A DNA stretch of 64,000 nt from Epiperipatus broadwayi (taxonomy: Eukaryota > Onychophora > Udeonychophora > Euonychophora > Peripatidae): contig JAQFVV010000030.1 of the NCBI GenBank assembly GCA_028023455.1, positions 4,050,501 through 4,114,500 of the forward strand, written 5' to 3'. A program made the translations under genes and the position numbers. Under the pieces are notes generated by a model. The model searched no databases, was not told the DNA's origin, and saw only the letters and a program-made list of their open reading frames with translations. The first letter of the stretch is position 1. Each line of letters opens with the position of its first letter. Below, in pieces: positions 47,550-60,000 of this stretch.

Positions 47550-48165
47550 AGATAATTGAATGTATTAAATACCCAAAAGTTAAGCAATGTTAATTTTTTC
47601 AATATCTTATTTAAAATTAATATTGTATATTTTAGAACATTACTCCAAAATAGTAAAAAAATGCTGATCCAAATGATATTTAGTATTGTTGAATCTTATC
47701 TATTTGCAGCTTCAAATTCATGTCAATATGTTTAATGAAACTGTCTATAAGCAGTGAATATATGCTTAGTAAATTTTACACTAAAGTATATTTTATTACA
47801 TTGTTAACTGCATAGTAATATAACAAAAATACATTAGTTATCTAAATTAATTTTCAGATAATTAATAAGACTCCAATATGATATTTTTTGTATAATAACA
47901 TAAATTCATTGCGTTTAGCAATAAGAAAGTTATAATACTCTGGTTACACTAAAGCTATTACAAAAGAAACTCAGTTTTTTTGTTTTTCTATTTCAAATAA
48001 CTTAACCATGTTCTTTATATATTAATGTATAATCTTTAAAGCTTGTCTGGATTTCTGTTTGTGGGGATTTATTTCTATCACAATTGGTAGGAATTCTGTT
48101 TCTGAATATATTTAACACTTTTAAGTCAACTTAAGGTAATTTTTTCTATGGATTTAATTATTGCT
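47550..48165. other. AT-rich spacer
   Basis: Nothing recognised. Confidence 0.5.
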
Positions 48166-48181
48166 TCAAGTACAAAGATCC

Positions 48182-48296
48182 GTCAAGCGTTGTTAGCCGA
48201 GAGGGGTCAGCACAGCCACCTTGCAAGCAAGTAGTTGTTTGCAGACAGTTGTGGGTTCGCCTCCCAGCAGATGCTATGACATATGGAAAAAAAAAA
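48182..48296 (+). mobile_element. tRNA-derived SINE, copy 4
   Basis: Starts GTCAAGCGTTGTTAGCCGAG, with A box TTAGCCGAGAGG and B box GGGTTCGCCTCCC, ending GATGCTATGACATATGG plus poly(A). A perfect 14-bp target duplication AAGTACAAAGATCC lies at 48168-48181 and 48297-48310. GTCAAGC pairs with GCTATGAC at the end, an acceptor-like stem with one extra base. It belongs with copy 1, and its boxes are the best preserved of the four. Confidence 0.95.
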
Positions 48297-48454
48297 AAGT
48301 ACAAAGATCCTTAAAAAATGTAGTTTCTGTTACTGATGTTAAAGCTAGCTTTTTTATGACTAATTCAGCTACCTTAATTAAAATACAAATGTAAACTGAT
48401 ATATAGTCTTCAGTCTTTCAAACAAATGGAATAAAATGATGGTATATTATTAGA

Positions 48455-48715
48455 TGTGACATGTTGGATTATTTCCATCATCTATGAGTGAATGTTGAAT
48501 ATACAGAAAATTTTAAACTTTATTTAAACTTTCCAAATACGAACAACTTGTTAGTAATAACACACAAATAGACAACACAGGTTAGTAATTACACAATATT
48601 TCGAATAGTATTATTCTCCACTCTTCTTCAGGTGTTGCTAGCCTATATGCTCAGTGACAATATTCGCTTAGATGTTGAACTCGCATCTTTAGACCGAGTC
48701 CAGTAATTTGTATAT
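48455..48715. mobile_element. Partial relative of the 3.7 kb foldback
   Basis: GGATTATTTCCATCATCTATG (48472 onward) and CTCTTCTTCAGGTGTTGCTAGC (about 48622-48643) match the left arm of the element at 3652-3978, with about 100 bp of unrelated sequence (AATATACAG to AATATT) between them. The sequence after it starts like the tRNA-like centre (AGTGACAATATTCGC) but ends without a right arm. The hinge on the minus strand, CCTGAAGA then a hairpin and CGAAAT, is still visible. Confidence 0.6.
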
Positions 48716-48974
48716 TAAATATAAATGTACTATTAACCAAAACAAAGAAAGATTTTTAAAAAATATTTTCAATAAACTATTCTATTCAAAGCAGTAACTT
48801 TTTTTTTTTTTTTAAGATCGCCAGTTTTTTAACCAGTAGATGGAACTTTTGCAGCTTATAAAGAAAAAAATTTTTTTTAGTTTTTATGAATATGTTTTTT
48901 TTATTTATATAACTTCAATTTTGGATTAAATGCTTATAGGTCTATCCTATGTTGGTGGTTATGCTGCCAGCAAT

Positions 48975-49232
48975 GGTACGTACATATTTGACCTGCTGAT
49001 TGTGTTTGCGAGGCAAAATGCTGTACCAATCTCCATTGGGAAGGAGAGTGTTTGCGACAGTAGAATATCATATTAAAAAATCATAACTATCTTTTTATTT
49101 ATTATTTTTGTGTACAAATTTATACTTTTCATATTATTAAAAAAATGCCGTGCAAACATTCTACCCCCACTGGACAAAGATACGGCATTCTACTATCACA
49201 AACATGGGCTGCAAGTCTAATACATAAGTACC
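48975..49232. mobile_element. Inverted-repeat element, diverged arms
   Basis: GGTACGTACATATTTGACCT (48975) and the complement of the right end (GGTACTTATGTATTAGACTT from 49232) align, and similarity continues through GATTGTGTTTGCGA-type and CCATTGGG-type segments for about 85 bp per arm. The arms are clearly older than those of the other foldbacks. No hinge motif or target duplication found. Confidence 0.65.
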
Positions 49233-49234
49233 TT

Positions 49235-52200
49235 TTCACTGTCTGTTAAGAAATATGTTCTCAGCTTAATACTTCTAAAAGAATTTTAGCTATTATTCTA
49301 AAAATATGTATCTGAAATTTTTTTTAATATAGTTTTTTCATTTAGTAGAAAATGACCTATATTCATTGTATATTAAAAAAATATTAATAAATCAGCACCT
49401 TAATTATCAATTTTTTGATCTCATAACTCATCTTTCTGAAATAATTAGTGTATGGCTTTCATGTTTTTTTGTTTTTTTTTAAATATCTTAAGTAATAGAT
49501 ACTATAGTTGTTTGGGTGATCTTTTGATGTGTATAACTCACTAAATGTAATTCAATTGAATAATTAAAACACGTTTTTGAGAAAATTTTCAAGCCTTATG
49601 ATAGCATTTATAGTATGGCATTTCTTGGTAGAATTCTTTCATAAGGATTTTTATCTTATTTTTACAAATATAGTTTCCTTTTAAATCATTACATTTTATT
49701 TAAGATGATGATGATGTATCCCAGGATTCTGGTTTTTTTTTTTTTTGCTAAATGATCTGTTATAAGTAATAATCTTAGAACTTTGAGAATAAAATTCTAT
49801 CCTCTTCCTTATTTTTTAATCATTGGGTTTTTTTTTGTATTTTATCAGTAAATGTTGATTTACATATATATATATTCAGTAGGATAGTGTCAATGTTGTC
49901 AAGTTTAAGTTTTTTAAAACTCAATTATTTTTATTACAGATTTTTATCAGCACACTGATGTTTTGATTTTTCTTGTCATAATCATATTTTCTTTATTATC
50001 CTATTTGCTTATCTCTCTTTTCTTCATAGCGTAAGCATGTGTTTTAAAGACCTACAGAGGTCCCTAGTGACGATTTTTTCAGATGCTCATTGCTAAGGTT
50101 TACAGCCTTGTTAAAACTATTGACTACATTTTTTAAGTATATTTTTTAAAATAAAAGAATATACTGTACAGTTCAGAGGCAGTTAAGTCATTGTAAATAA
50201 GAAAAATAGTTAACCTAAATACCTAAATTCTATAATCGAAAGGAATATCAGAATTATAATCCAAGATGTCATATGCTTAAATGACAAATACATCATTCTC
50301 CAATTATATATCTTGGAAAAAATTAAATTATAGTGTCTCTCTATTTGTTATCCTAAGAATAATGCAATAATGGCTCATAATTATGGTTAATATTATCAGA
50401 TGAATGCCACCTAACATCACACAATATCGTATGAGTGCATAGAATTGAAAATAAAGAAACACAAAAACTTTAAGCATTAACAAAACATAGTAAAAATGTG
50501 GTCTGATCAGGGGATATAATGATCATTTGCGTGTCATAAATCAAATAATAACCTAGTTGTTCAAATTAATTTTAAAATAGTAATTTTTTTCCTTCCATTC
50601 TAAAATTGAAATGTGAGCTTCCAGGTCCCCTATCTATAAATACATATTATATGGAAAACTGAAACAAAATATTGTGCTTTGAATGTTAATAAATACTAAA
50701 TGAATTAGCGATGTTTTAGTGATTTAATATTAAATGAAATAAGAAAACTTTGAAATATAAATAAAATTAATAAATTCAATTATATATGTAAACTGTCCTT
50801 AAATGAAATATAAATATTCTCACTTAAGAAGATTGTTGAATTTGAATTTAATAAAACTTCACAGATTTGCATCTGACCTGGATCTTGTATGTTAACTTGA
50901 ACTTTGAAAGATCAATGTGTTCTGGAATGCACACCCTCGACTTAAATTTTTTTGATACTTTTGATGAGTTGTTCTTGTGCTCTTCTTTAAACAGCAGTTA
51001 TAATTTTATTACACCTTTAGTTGATATTTGGCAATTAAATCTTTTATATTCAGTCATATCATAAGAGAAACAGGCAGGTTCAAAAACTGGAGATAACACT
51101 ACATGATGAAGCAGACTATATCTTAGCATAATCAGCTACAAATAGTACACCTAGAGAATCTTGCTGCTTATTTTTTGGTTATAGCAGTATAGTGAAACTT
51201 TTCCATGCTGCAATGATATAACTGTTTTTTACATGGATTACTGTTTGATAGTCTACTCTCTTAAATGTCCATATAAAACATTTCTGGTCATTAAGCCTAT
51301 TTTTGAAAATAGCTTGCATTAATTTAATATACAACTGATAATTATGCGCTGTGGAATGTTGATTGATTACCAATGTTTGAGCATTACCAACCTGCAGTAG
51401 TTACAGCACAAATACATAATGGTCCTGAAGATTTTTTTTTTTTTTTTTGTATAAATATTTCAAATTTAATTTTTTTTTTATCATAAGCATTATTTACAAT
51501 GAATATTAAAATATTTGTATAAAAAAAATTTAAAAATATAGCCAGAAAATGGTAAAAAAATGTAGAAATAAAATTAATTTCTTTAACTGGATTCTTTGAT
51601 TTCTTTCTTACAATCACTTATAATGAAATAAATTTGTTTCTGTTATTGTAAGCATCAGTTACAATAAATTTTCTAATATTGTCTTAACTGTTTCACTTAA
51701 ACAGCAGCTACATTAAATTTTTGGACCATTGGTATAACACATAATTTTTAAGATAACTTCAATTAGAATTGTACAAAAATCATGTAGTTTATGCCATTAA
51801 TACCAAGGAATATAATAAAACTGAATATATATATATAATCATTACACACTCGAAAAGAAAAGAAATAAGATTTTAACATATCTTTAAAGTATATTTTATG
51901 CTTCTTCAGAATTTCTCAATTTTACATTAACTGATTCATTACATTTCTTATAAAATTCCCAATGAAATTACATATAACTTGACTTGCCTATGACAATCCA
52001 TTAGTTCTTAATATCATAAAATAGAATTATTGATACCTTCCATTTTTTTTTCAAGAAATCCCATAAAAAAATTTTCTTGCAGGGTTCCACTTATATTGAT
52101 GAAGAGAAAATAACAGATGAATAAGTTTGTCTAAATATTCTTCGGGCTGTAAATGGCTTAGATTCTATATATGGCATAACTAATAAGAAAAGAAGAGGCT

Positions 52201-52645
52201 AATTTGGTGCAATGTAAAATATTAATAATAATAATGATGATGATGCTCTTTTTATTAAGTCATTTCACATTGCGAAAAGATTTCATTTTATTAGATAGAA
52301 TACATTTAAAATGTAAAATCATGTGATTATTATAAAATGATTGCCTATAAATAATAAAATGTTACTGAGTAGCTAAATAATCAATTATATAAATAAAAAT
52401 GCAGATGTAACTTACCCACCGTAACTATTCTTCTGATCACAAAGTCATCATTCCAAACAACCAAAAAGACTTTCATACTCTTTTTAGCAGACAACATAAT
52501 TGTTTGAATATTGTAAAATTGCTGAAGTACTACTTGAGTGCCCTAATACCAGCTAGCACAAGAAGTTCTATTTTTACCCATGTACAACTCCATATGTAGC
52601 AAATACCTATTATGCCTATCTGCACAGATCCATCATTCGAACTTT
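49235..52645. other. AT-rich DNA, nothing firm
   Basis: No element ends found. ORFs at 50867-51064 (+), 51179-51373 (-) and 51384-51617 (-) are short, without motifs, and partly made of homopolymer runs. Confidence 0.5.
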
Positions 52646-52650
52646 CACTA

Positions 52651-52793
52651 TAATAGTTTGAGTGGCCATATTGTTGCATTGTATTACGACCAATAAATTT
52701 AGTGATAATTCAATCAACTACTAATAGTTTTGAGTGATCATATTGTTGCATTTTATTATGACAAATAAATTTCGTGATCGCTCAATCAACTAT
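52651..52793. repeat. 71-bp tandem duplication
   Basis: Two adjacent diverged units start TAATAGTTT at 52651 and 52722. Both contain CATATTGTTGCATT and end CAATCAACTA. About ten differences are visible, so it is older than the 81-bp duplication at 6493. Confidence 0.88.
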
Positions 52794-52799
52794 TACTTA

Positions 52800-54120
52800 T
52801 CTATGCATCTGTTACGCAGATTTGAATTTTATGTTGCTCTAGTCTATATGTAGAAGCATAATTTTGCATATGTGGTCGGTCTTTACTTCTGTTATCTCTC
52901 ATTTTTTCATCACTATTATTGAAAAGCAGGCAAGATAATAAATTATGAAACATATTGTGCAGATTGACGTATTTTTTCTATTCCATATTTTTTAAATTTT
53001 TTTATTGGCATTTTTTACTTATAAAGAAACTTTAAGTCTTCAAAGATTGTAAACAGGCCTTCATTCACTTGATCTCCATTATGTTTGGTGGCATTTTCAG
53101 TCGTCAACATGAAGAATCTGGTATACTATCAGTTTCCATAAGTACAGATTGATGATCTTTTCTTCATTTTTCACTGCTAAAAAAATTAATTTATCTTTCA
53201 AAAACAAATTTTGGAACTGCTATGTGAATAAAGTATCTTCGAAATCCCATAGCCTAGAAATTAGAAAAGAATTGTTGAAGCTAAAATCTGTGTCGGAATC
53301 TTTTTTTGTCGTTTAAAAATTTAATGGGGTCTTTTCTTCATAAAGTCGTATAAACTGAGGAGGATTAAATGAAATTATTTAAAGAAAAATTCATAAAACA
53401 TTCAAATTGTGTCATAGAAAAACATAGCATACCATCAGAAAGATAGCATGCAGATGAAAAGAATGACGTAACTCACACATGCATAATCCATATGGTTTTT
53501 CCGCAATTTTGAAATAAAGATAATGAAATTTTAAACTTTTAAAAATAGTGAGTCTGTAGCTATTAAGAATGATCAGGTTAAAAAGTAGAAAAAGTAGCAA
53601 TCATTTGCAAAAGATGATGAAAATTTACAGCCATTTGGACTACCAGCTATATGAGATGCCTCTAAACCAGAAAAGGGAGTATAAAATTTACACTATGCAT
53701 GTGAGCTAAATTCAAATTATTTTGATTTTGCAAAATAGAGTCATATTTAGGAAGATATTGATACATGTTCAATTTTAAAAATTGTATGAAATTAAGGCAT
53801 TTGAAAATTTAAATGTGTTTGTCCCACATACTGGTTGTAGTTATTGCAGGTTAAATAATTTTTCATCTTATGTCATCGCTATGACCAAATATTAATCCAT
53901 AATTAAGTTTATATGTACTAATCAACAAATTGCAACTGCATTAATTGATTAGGTGCATGTTTTTTTTTTGTTTATCAGTAAACAGACTTTATTATCTATT
54001 TAATATTTCATGGATACATTATTTACCACAGTCCTAACAACCTAATGTAATATTAATCAATTTAAAAATATTAAAAAATGTAAGCTTGATATCAAAAAAA
54101 AAATCATTTTTTAAACATAA
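52800..54120. other. AT-rich DNA, nothing recognised
   Basis: No element or gene supported; the minus-strand ORF at 53412-53600 has no motif. Confidence 0.5.
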
Positions 54121-54127
54121 ATTTTTT

Positions 54128-54368
54128 AATGTTCTATATAGAACTCGCAAATAAGCTCTTAACAAGCTTTGTAGAATACCCCCAACCACAGACCGGTTTC
54201 TGCTACTGGCTTCCTCATTGAGGTGCTAGGATATTCAAGCATTAGATATAAAATACCAGGACAAGCCCAGCACTGTATCTAATGGATAACTATTAAGTAA
54301 CTGGTCTGGAGTTGGGGATATTCTGCAAAGCTTGTTAAGAGCTTATTTGCGAGCTCTATATAGAACAT
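54128..54368. mobile_element. Foldback element with hammerhead-like arm
   Basis: The left arm from GTTCTATATAGAACTCGCAA pairs with the right arm ending GAGCTCTATATAGAAC; both contain AATAAGCTCTTAACAAGCTT or its complement. The arms match for about 75 bp and then diverge. A hammerhead-like fold sits in the left arm on the minus strand (separate entry); the right arm has lost it. Confidence 0.88.
54174..54236 (-). ncRNA. Hammerhead ribozyme-like fold with one core change
   Basis: Read on the minus strand. The outer stem I helix GAAUAUCC (54236-54229) pairs with GGGUAUUC (54181-54174). The inner helix CACCUCA (54225-54219) pairs with UGUGGU (54190-54185) with one mismatch. The core reads AUGAGGA (54218-54212), so C3 is A and the variable position is G. 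Stem II is a short GC/GC hairpin flanked by A and A, as in the 9.2 kb motif. GAAA is 54200-54197, and stem III is the palindrome ACCGGU followed by C54191. The C3 change should abolish cleavage. Confidence 0.6.
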
Positions 54369-54369
54369 T

Positions 54370-55835
54370 TGTAATACAAGCTTGTTAAATTAGCTTGTGT
54401 GACATATGACTTGATTTCTTTGTAGTTGTTATAATTTTTTTAATTTTACAGATTTATTTTTATATAAAAAAAACTTCTAGTTTTTAATGATGATATGTAC
54501 GCTTTTGTAGATTAGAATTCGACCAAATACTGGAGTGTATTCTGTATTTCTAATATTAATTTTTCATCTTCACATTTATAATTCAATAATAATTTACAAT
54601 TATTAATTCTAGACAATATTTCATTTTTTTATTCTATCAAATTTTTTTAATTTAATTTTTAATAGCATGTCTCTAAGATCAACTTTTTTTTTTCAAATAA
54701 ATAATTATAACATTTTTTTGTAAGTATTTTGATTGTGTGTTTTATTAACTTTCTGGATATTTATTTAGATAGTTTTTTTAAATAAGAAAATGCTCATTTA
54801 TGTTGTAATAATTAAAAATTCAATAGTTGACTTATGGTGGTATGTGATAGGCACTGTTTGTAGTATTCAATATTTATAATATTTATTTTGATAAAATAAT
54901 ACAATTAGTAATGGAAAAACTTTATTTTCAGTCTACTTTTTAATTAAGATTTAAAAAAAAAAAAAAAGAATTCAGTTCTGAAATGCACTAAAAAAATAAA
55001 GATCTTGTTAGAAGATAAAATATAAATGTTATTTATAATTTATACAATTGGAGGAACTGAGGGATAATTATTGATACTAATTATCAGAGCACTAATGAAA
55101 ATACCAAGGAATATGTAAAAAAGTAATTGGAGTATTTTTTTTTTTACAAATGAAAATAAAGAAAAGTGTTATGTAAACCAAAGTAAATTAAAATAAAATA
55201 TATGTACTTTTTTCAGAGATGATACTATAATTGGCAGATGGCTAAAAAAAAATTAATTAAATAAACAAGAACAAAAATACAAATTTGCTTGTACAAAGTA
55301 TTTAAACAAGGAAAAAAAACACAAAATGAGTACAAAGTGATTTTTTTGGAAAAAAAAAAGTTAGAACAGAATGTTGAAATCCTATGATGTTGAGGAATAA
55401 CACTAAAATTTTTTGATTTATCACTATTTCAAGTCAAAGTAGATTTTGCTAGTTTGTAAAATTGGTCTGTTTTAAAGCTATTGTTCACTAAAATTGTCTA
55501 AAGTTTTTAAAACCATCTGTGGTATTATTTTGAGAAAACACAAAGTGATTATTTTAAGTTCATTTGTTTGCAACCCTAACCCCATTACTTATTGTTCTTT
55601 AGGTTCCTTTATAGACAAAAAAAAAAAAACCATGTTTGTTGCTTTAAATGCGACCTCTCCAATGTAGTACTATTTCAAATTTAGGAGACACGAAAATTTT
55701 AACTTTATTGATAATTTTTTTTGGTCTTATTTTTTCTCTCCTACAGTTATCTCATAAAAAATTTCCATTGTCAATTTTTGATATTCTTGTGTAAACATGC
55801 AAAAAATCTAGCAGATGCTTAATCTAAATTATTAC
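54370..55835. other. AT-rich DNA, nothing recognised
   Basis: Homopolymer-rich; no ends or coding pattern. Confidence 0.5.
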
Positions 55836-55844
55836 ACCATAGGA

Positions 55845-56128
55845 CAGGGGTCGCCAAACATTTCCATCGACCCCCAAAAAAGTAATTTTCAGTTAATTAA
55901 AATAAAACTATCTATTAGGTACTGTGTTTGTACATTTATTTTATGATTTTAAACATTTATTAGAGTAATTTTACATTGTGTAACAATAGTTTTATGAAAA
56001 ATATGTGTGATTTGCATATTAAGAATTGTTTTTCCTTAGACTCCCAATCGACCCCCTGGCTCAGGTCGCCCCCTACTTTTGTTAAATAGACCCCTGAGGG
56101 TCTATATAGACCACTTTGGTGACCTCTG
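55845..56128. mobile_element. hAT-type MITE, 284 bp
   Basis: The termini CAGGGGTCGCCAAACATTT (55845) and, inverted, CAGAGGTCACCAAAGTGG (56128) are imperfect inverted repeats. An exact 8-bp target duplication CCATAGGA lies at 55837-55844 and 56129-56136. Length, TIR start (CAGRGGT) and duplication size fit a non-autonomous hAT element. It has different termini from the hAT at 38509. The ORF across it is an artefact. Confidence 0.95.
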
Positions 56129-56139
56129 CCATAGGATTT

Positions 56140-57055
56140 AATCATTCAGCTGTGACCTTTTATTTTTGTACTACTCATTTCATATTTTCTTCTTGTTATT
56201 TATTTGTTTAATCATTTTATACAATTAAATTCGTATTTTTTATCTTTTTGTTTATTTGTTGTTTTTTTTTTAAAAAATTTATTTGTACAAGGAAATTTAT
56301 ATTCTTGTTTGTTTGTTTATTTGTTTAATTAAATTTCTATTTTTTTAAAAGCCGTTTGTTAATTGTAATATTAATTTTTTGTACATAACACACATTACTT
56401 TTTCTTTATTTTGTTTATAAATTTAAAAAAACATATTTTGACTACTTGTAATTTGAGTAGTGATTTGATTACTCAATCTAAGTATTAATAGCCGTCCCTA
56501 AGTGCGCCCTAAATGATTATCATTAAAAAATTCCTTTGTGTCTTTGTAATGACATAAAAATTTTCAACTTTCTTACTATTTAATTTTTAATGCTTCAAAA
56601 AACATTAGTATTTCTAAAAAATTTAAATAGATTTATATTTATTATTAAAAACATATTTAAATATATATATATACTTGCTCTTTAGAGTTGTTCTTATTTT
56701 ATAATTATATTTGCCAATCTAAGAATAAATATAGAAATAAAGTTATAGATTTATAATTATAGAATTGCAATCATTCAATACAATACTGCAGAGGGAATTT
56801 CGAAGTAATATTGATATAATTCTATTCCATATTATTACAAACCATGAAATTTAGCAATTGCAGTGTCAATTTGGATTCATTCTGGATTGTAATATGAAGA
56901 TTAATAAAGTGTAATTTTTTTTTTTTGTTAATTATTGCGAGTTATTAAACAAAGCATCTTTTGTATTAAAAATGATTGGGGGAAAAAAAGGAATATCAAC
57001 AATTTTTTTCAGAAATATTACCAAAATCACACTTTTCTTTATTTTGCTGTAATAT
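56140..57055. other. AT-rich DNA, nothing recognised
   Basis: Low-complexity A+T; no element ends. Confidence 0.5.
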
Positions 57056-57059
57056 CCTA

Positions 57060-60000
57060 TAAATACAATTTATCCAAACCACTTCGAACACTTTGTAGTA
57101 AAACTTTATTTGTACATATATACCTATGTTTCGACTGTTCTGCAGTCTTCTTCAGAGCTATGATATAATGAATAAAATAAAATACATTATATAATAATAG
57201 CATAAAAAACTGTAAACGATAAATAAAAAAACTAAAAATAACATAAAATGTATAAAAAAAAAACTAATAAAACTGAAATAAACCCAAATAAAATAATCCA
57301 GTTAATATAAAATATGCAACATAAATAGAAAATAAATAAATAAATAAAGAATAGAAATAATTAGGAGATTGTTAATAATAATAAAAATAGATATTATACT
57401 TAGATTAATAATTGTCCTTGAATATATGTATATAGTTAGGAATACACATGTATAATTTATATTTATTTTCTTACCGTATATTTTATTTTATATTAACTGG
57501 ATTATTTTATTTGGGTTTGTTTATTTCAGTTTTATTAGTTTTTTATATATTTTATGTTGTTTTTAGTTTATTTTTATTTATTGTTTACATTTTTTATGAT
57601 ATTATTATATAGTTATGTATTTTATTTTATTTTGTTCACTATATCAGCTCTAAAGAAGACTACAGGACAGTCGAAACATAGGTGTATGTATATATGTACT
57701 GTAACAGTCAAGTTTGTACATTCGCGTAGTAGAATTCAGAATCCAAGCAAAAGAGACCGAAGCTGACCAGACTAGGACTGTAACATCCCGAGTCCGACCA
57801 CACTTCAACTCGTAAGCCAGGATTCCAAGACTCAAGACCCTACGAATGACCGCCTTGAAATTACCCATAGTATACCTCTTTCCACACGGCCGACATAGGT
57901 CATGGAGAAGCAATAAGACATAATTAAAAGAGAGGTTCTTAATTGACTAAAATATATCACTAATCATAGTTTTCACATATATAGACTATAAATAATAATT
58001 AGAATTGGATTGAATTAGATCAATAACGAGACAGAGAACGAAATACATTAAATTAATTATATATTTATTTACAATTGGCATGAAATTGATGTTTTACACA
58101 TTTCAGCGTCGAATGTACGCAAACATTGGGTGGATGAGAGAACACATTCTCTTTTTATATACAATTCCAAATAGCTTTATATAAATAATTTCATTAAATT
58201 TTCATAAATGGGTTTAACATATGCCCATCTTATTAATTGCTTTACAACTGATACATATTTAATCACTACGTTATGTCTATAACTCTATTTAAGCCAAATC
58301 CTATTATATTGGTGGTTGTTATATAAATAATTATATTGAACTTTGATCATGAATTCATTTACTAAAATATACAATATGACTTAATAACGAGCGCATAAAC
58401 CAGCTCAAGTAATGATCGATCGAACATGGCTTTCGAGAAAAAATTTTCAGAATGCTGAAAGCGTTATGTTAAGGTGGCAGAGTTGGCTGAAATACGATTT
58501 TACCAATGTGCTATGGCACAGGTAAACAATAATAGGAAAAGTCGCTCTGCGGATGGATGAAATAACTTCAGGGTTCTTGCGACAAACGCCGGTACCCTGT
58601 AACCGATCGCAATGCTGCGTAAAAAGGAACATGGTGTTTATGAATGGCGGGGGACATACGTGCTAACCTGGCCTTGGCTCAGGCTTCGCTACTGCTCTAC
58701 CCTATAAGAGATGTGTTGGCAACGCCGTGGCTCCATTTTGAGATACGTATATTACGTATAGCAGTAAAACGAGAATATTTTTATAAAATAATATCACATC
58801 CGCCAAGCAAAGAATAGTATATTTCATACCATGAAATACGAGTTAATAGCATATTAGCTCTATCAAATTGGGACAACTCTTATGTAGCCTGATAATAAAC
58901 GTCTATGCTACGAAAGGGAATATTACTACATCTGTACTTTGACATGCTCGATCTATTAAGTTACTTATAGATAATAAATATTTAAGGAGGGAAAGTATAT
59001 TTCTATGGACTTAAGAATTTAAATGTCAAATATACTTATAAATATGATCATGGCTAAATTTAATTCTTAAATGAACTTATCATGTTAAGTTTTTAAATGG
59101 TTGATTAAAAGAGCCACATTTCACATATTAAATCATTTAAATAATAAAAAAATAGGATTTCAAAACAGCGCAGAAAGTTGACGCTATAAACAAATTATGC
59201 GAAGATTTTCAAATAATATCTTCTTAAAAACATGAAATTAAGTGCCCACTGTTTCGAAATATTGGCATATAAAATATAATAAGCATTTAAAATAAGTAAA
59301 GAAATATAGACACAACCGCAGTGATATAACTTTAAACTAAATAATTTACTTTGAAGTGAATGGAAAATATAAATAAGTCAGATTATTTAAACTTTAACAC
59401 ATTAAATTTTGATAGCAATTGACATATTTAAAATATTAACTAAATGGATTTAAGTTTTGGGTACATATTAGTTTTATAATTATTTTAAAAGAGAGTTAGC
59501 TAACTTATATAGATATATTTACATTTACACAGAGCTCTGCGGTTTGAAAAATAAAACAGTACCGGTAATATTTATCTGGACTGCATGTTCTTGCTGTAGG
59601 TTTGGTGAGTTTGACTCGGCGTCATCTTTCCCATTATGTTAGGCTTTCTCTGCTAGCGGCATGATGGTGGTTTAGGCATTTCGACGAGAGAAACCCCGTT
59701 CTCCCGTGGAGTAACAGCAACAAGATGCCCGCTTTTAGCCGGACATGTTAAACATTAACAATTATGAAGACTGGCTGTAATTCTCACTAACAATATGGCT
59801 GTCTTTTCCCTTGTTAAAAATACCGAGTATTTATATGTTTTCCTTATCAGAATCTATCGCCTCAAGACTCACTAAACTCAGGAATTTAATTAAATATTTT
59901 TCAATTTATAATCCAGATCTTAGATAACTTATGTTAGAAACATTCCATAAGCTATTATTATAATTAAGATTTTTCGTTGCAAACAATTGTCCAATTTAGA

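Noticed and set aside
55960-56145. 61-codon minus-strand ORF
   Set aside because: It runs across the terminus of a hAT MITE and its target duplication.
57060-57199. Full hammerhead fold for the 57 kb hinge
   Set aside because: A stem III-like ACATA/TATGT pairing exists after GAAAC, but no stem I can be formed with the bases before CTGAAGA; it is kept only as a hinge motif.
57554-57913. ORFs on both strands around the foldback and insertion junction
   Set aside because: They span the junction between two mobile elements, so they cannot be ancestral genes.
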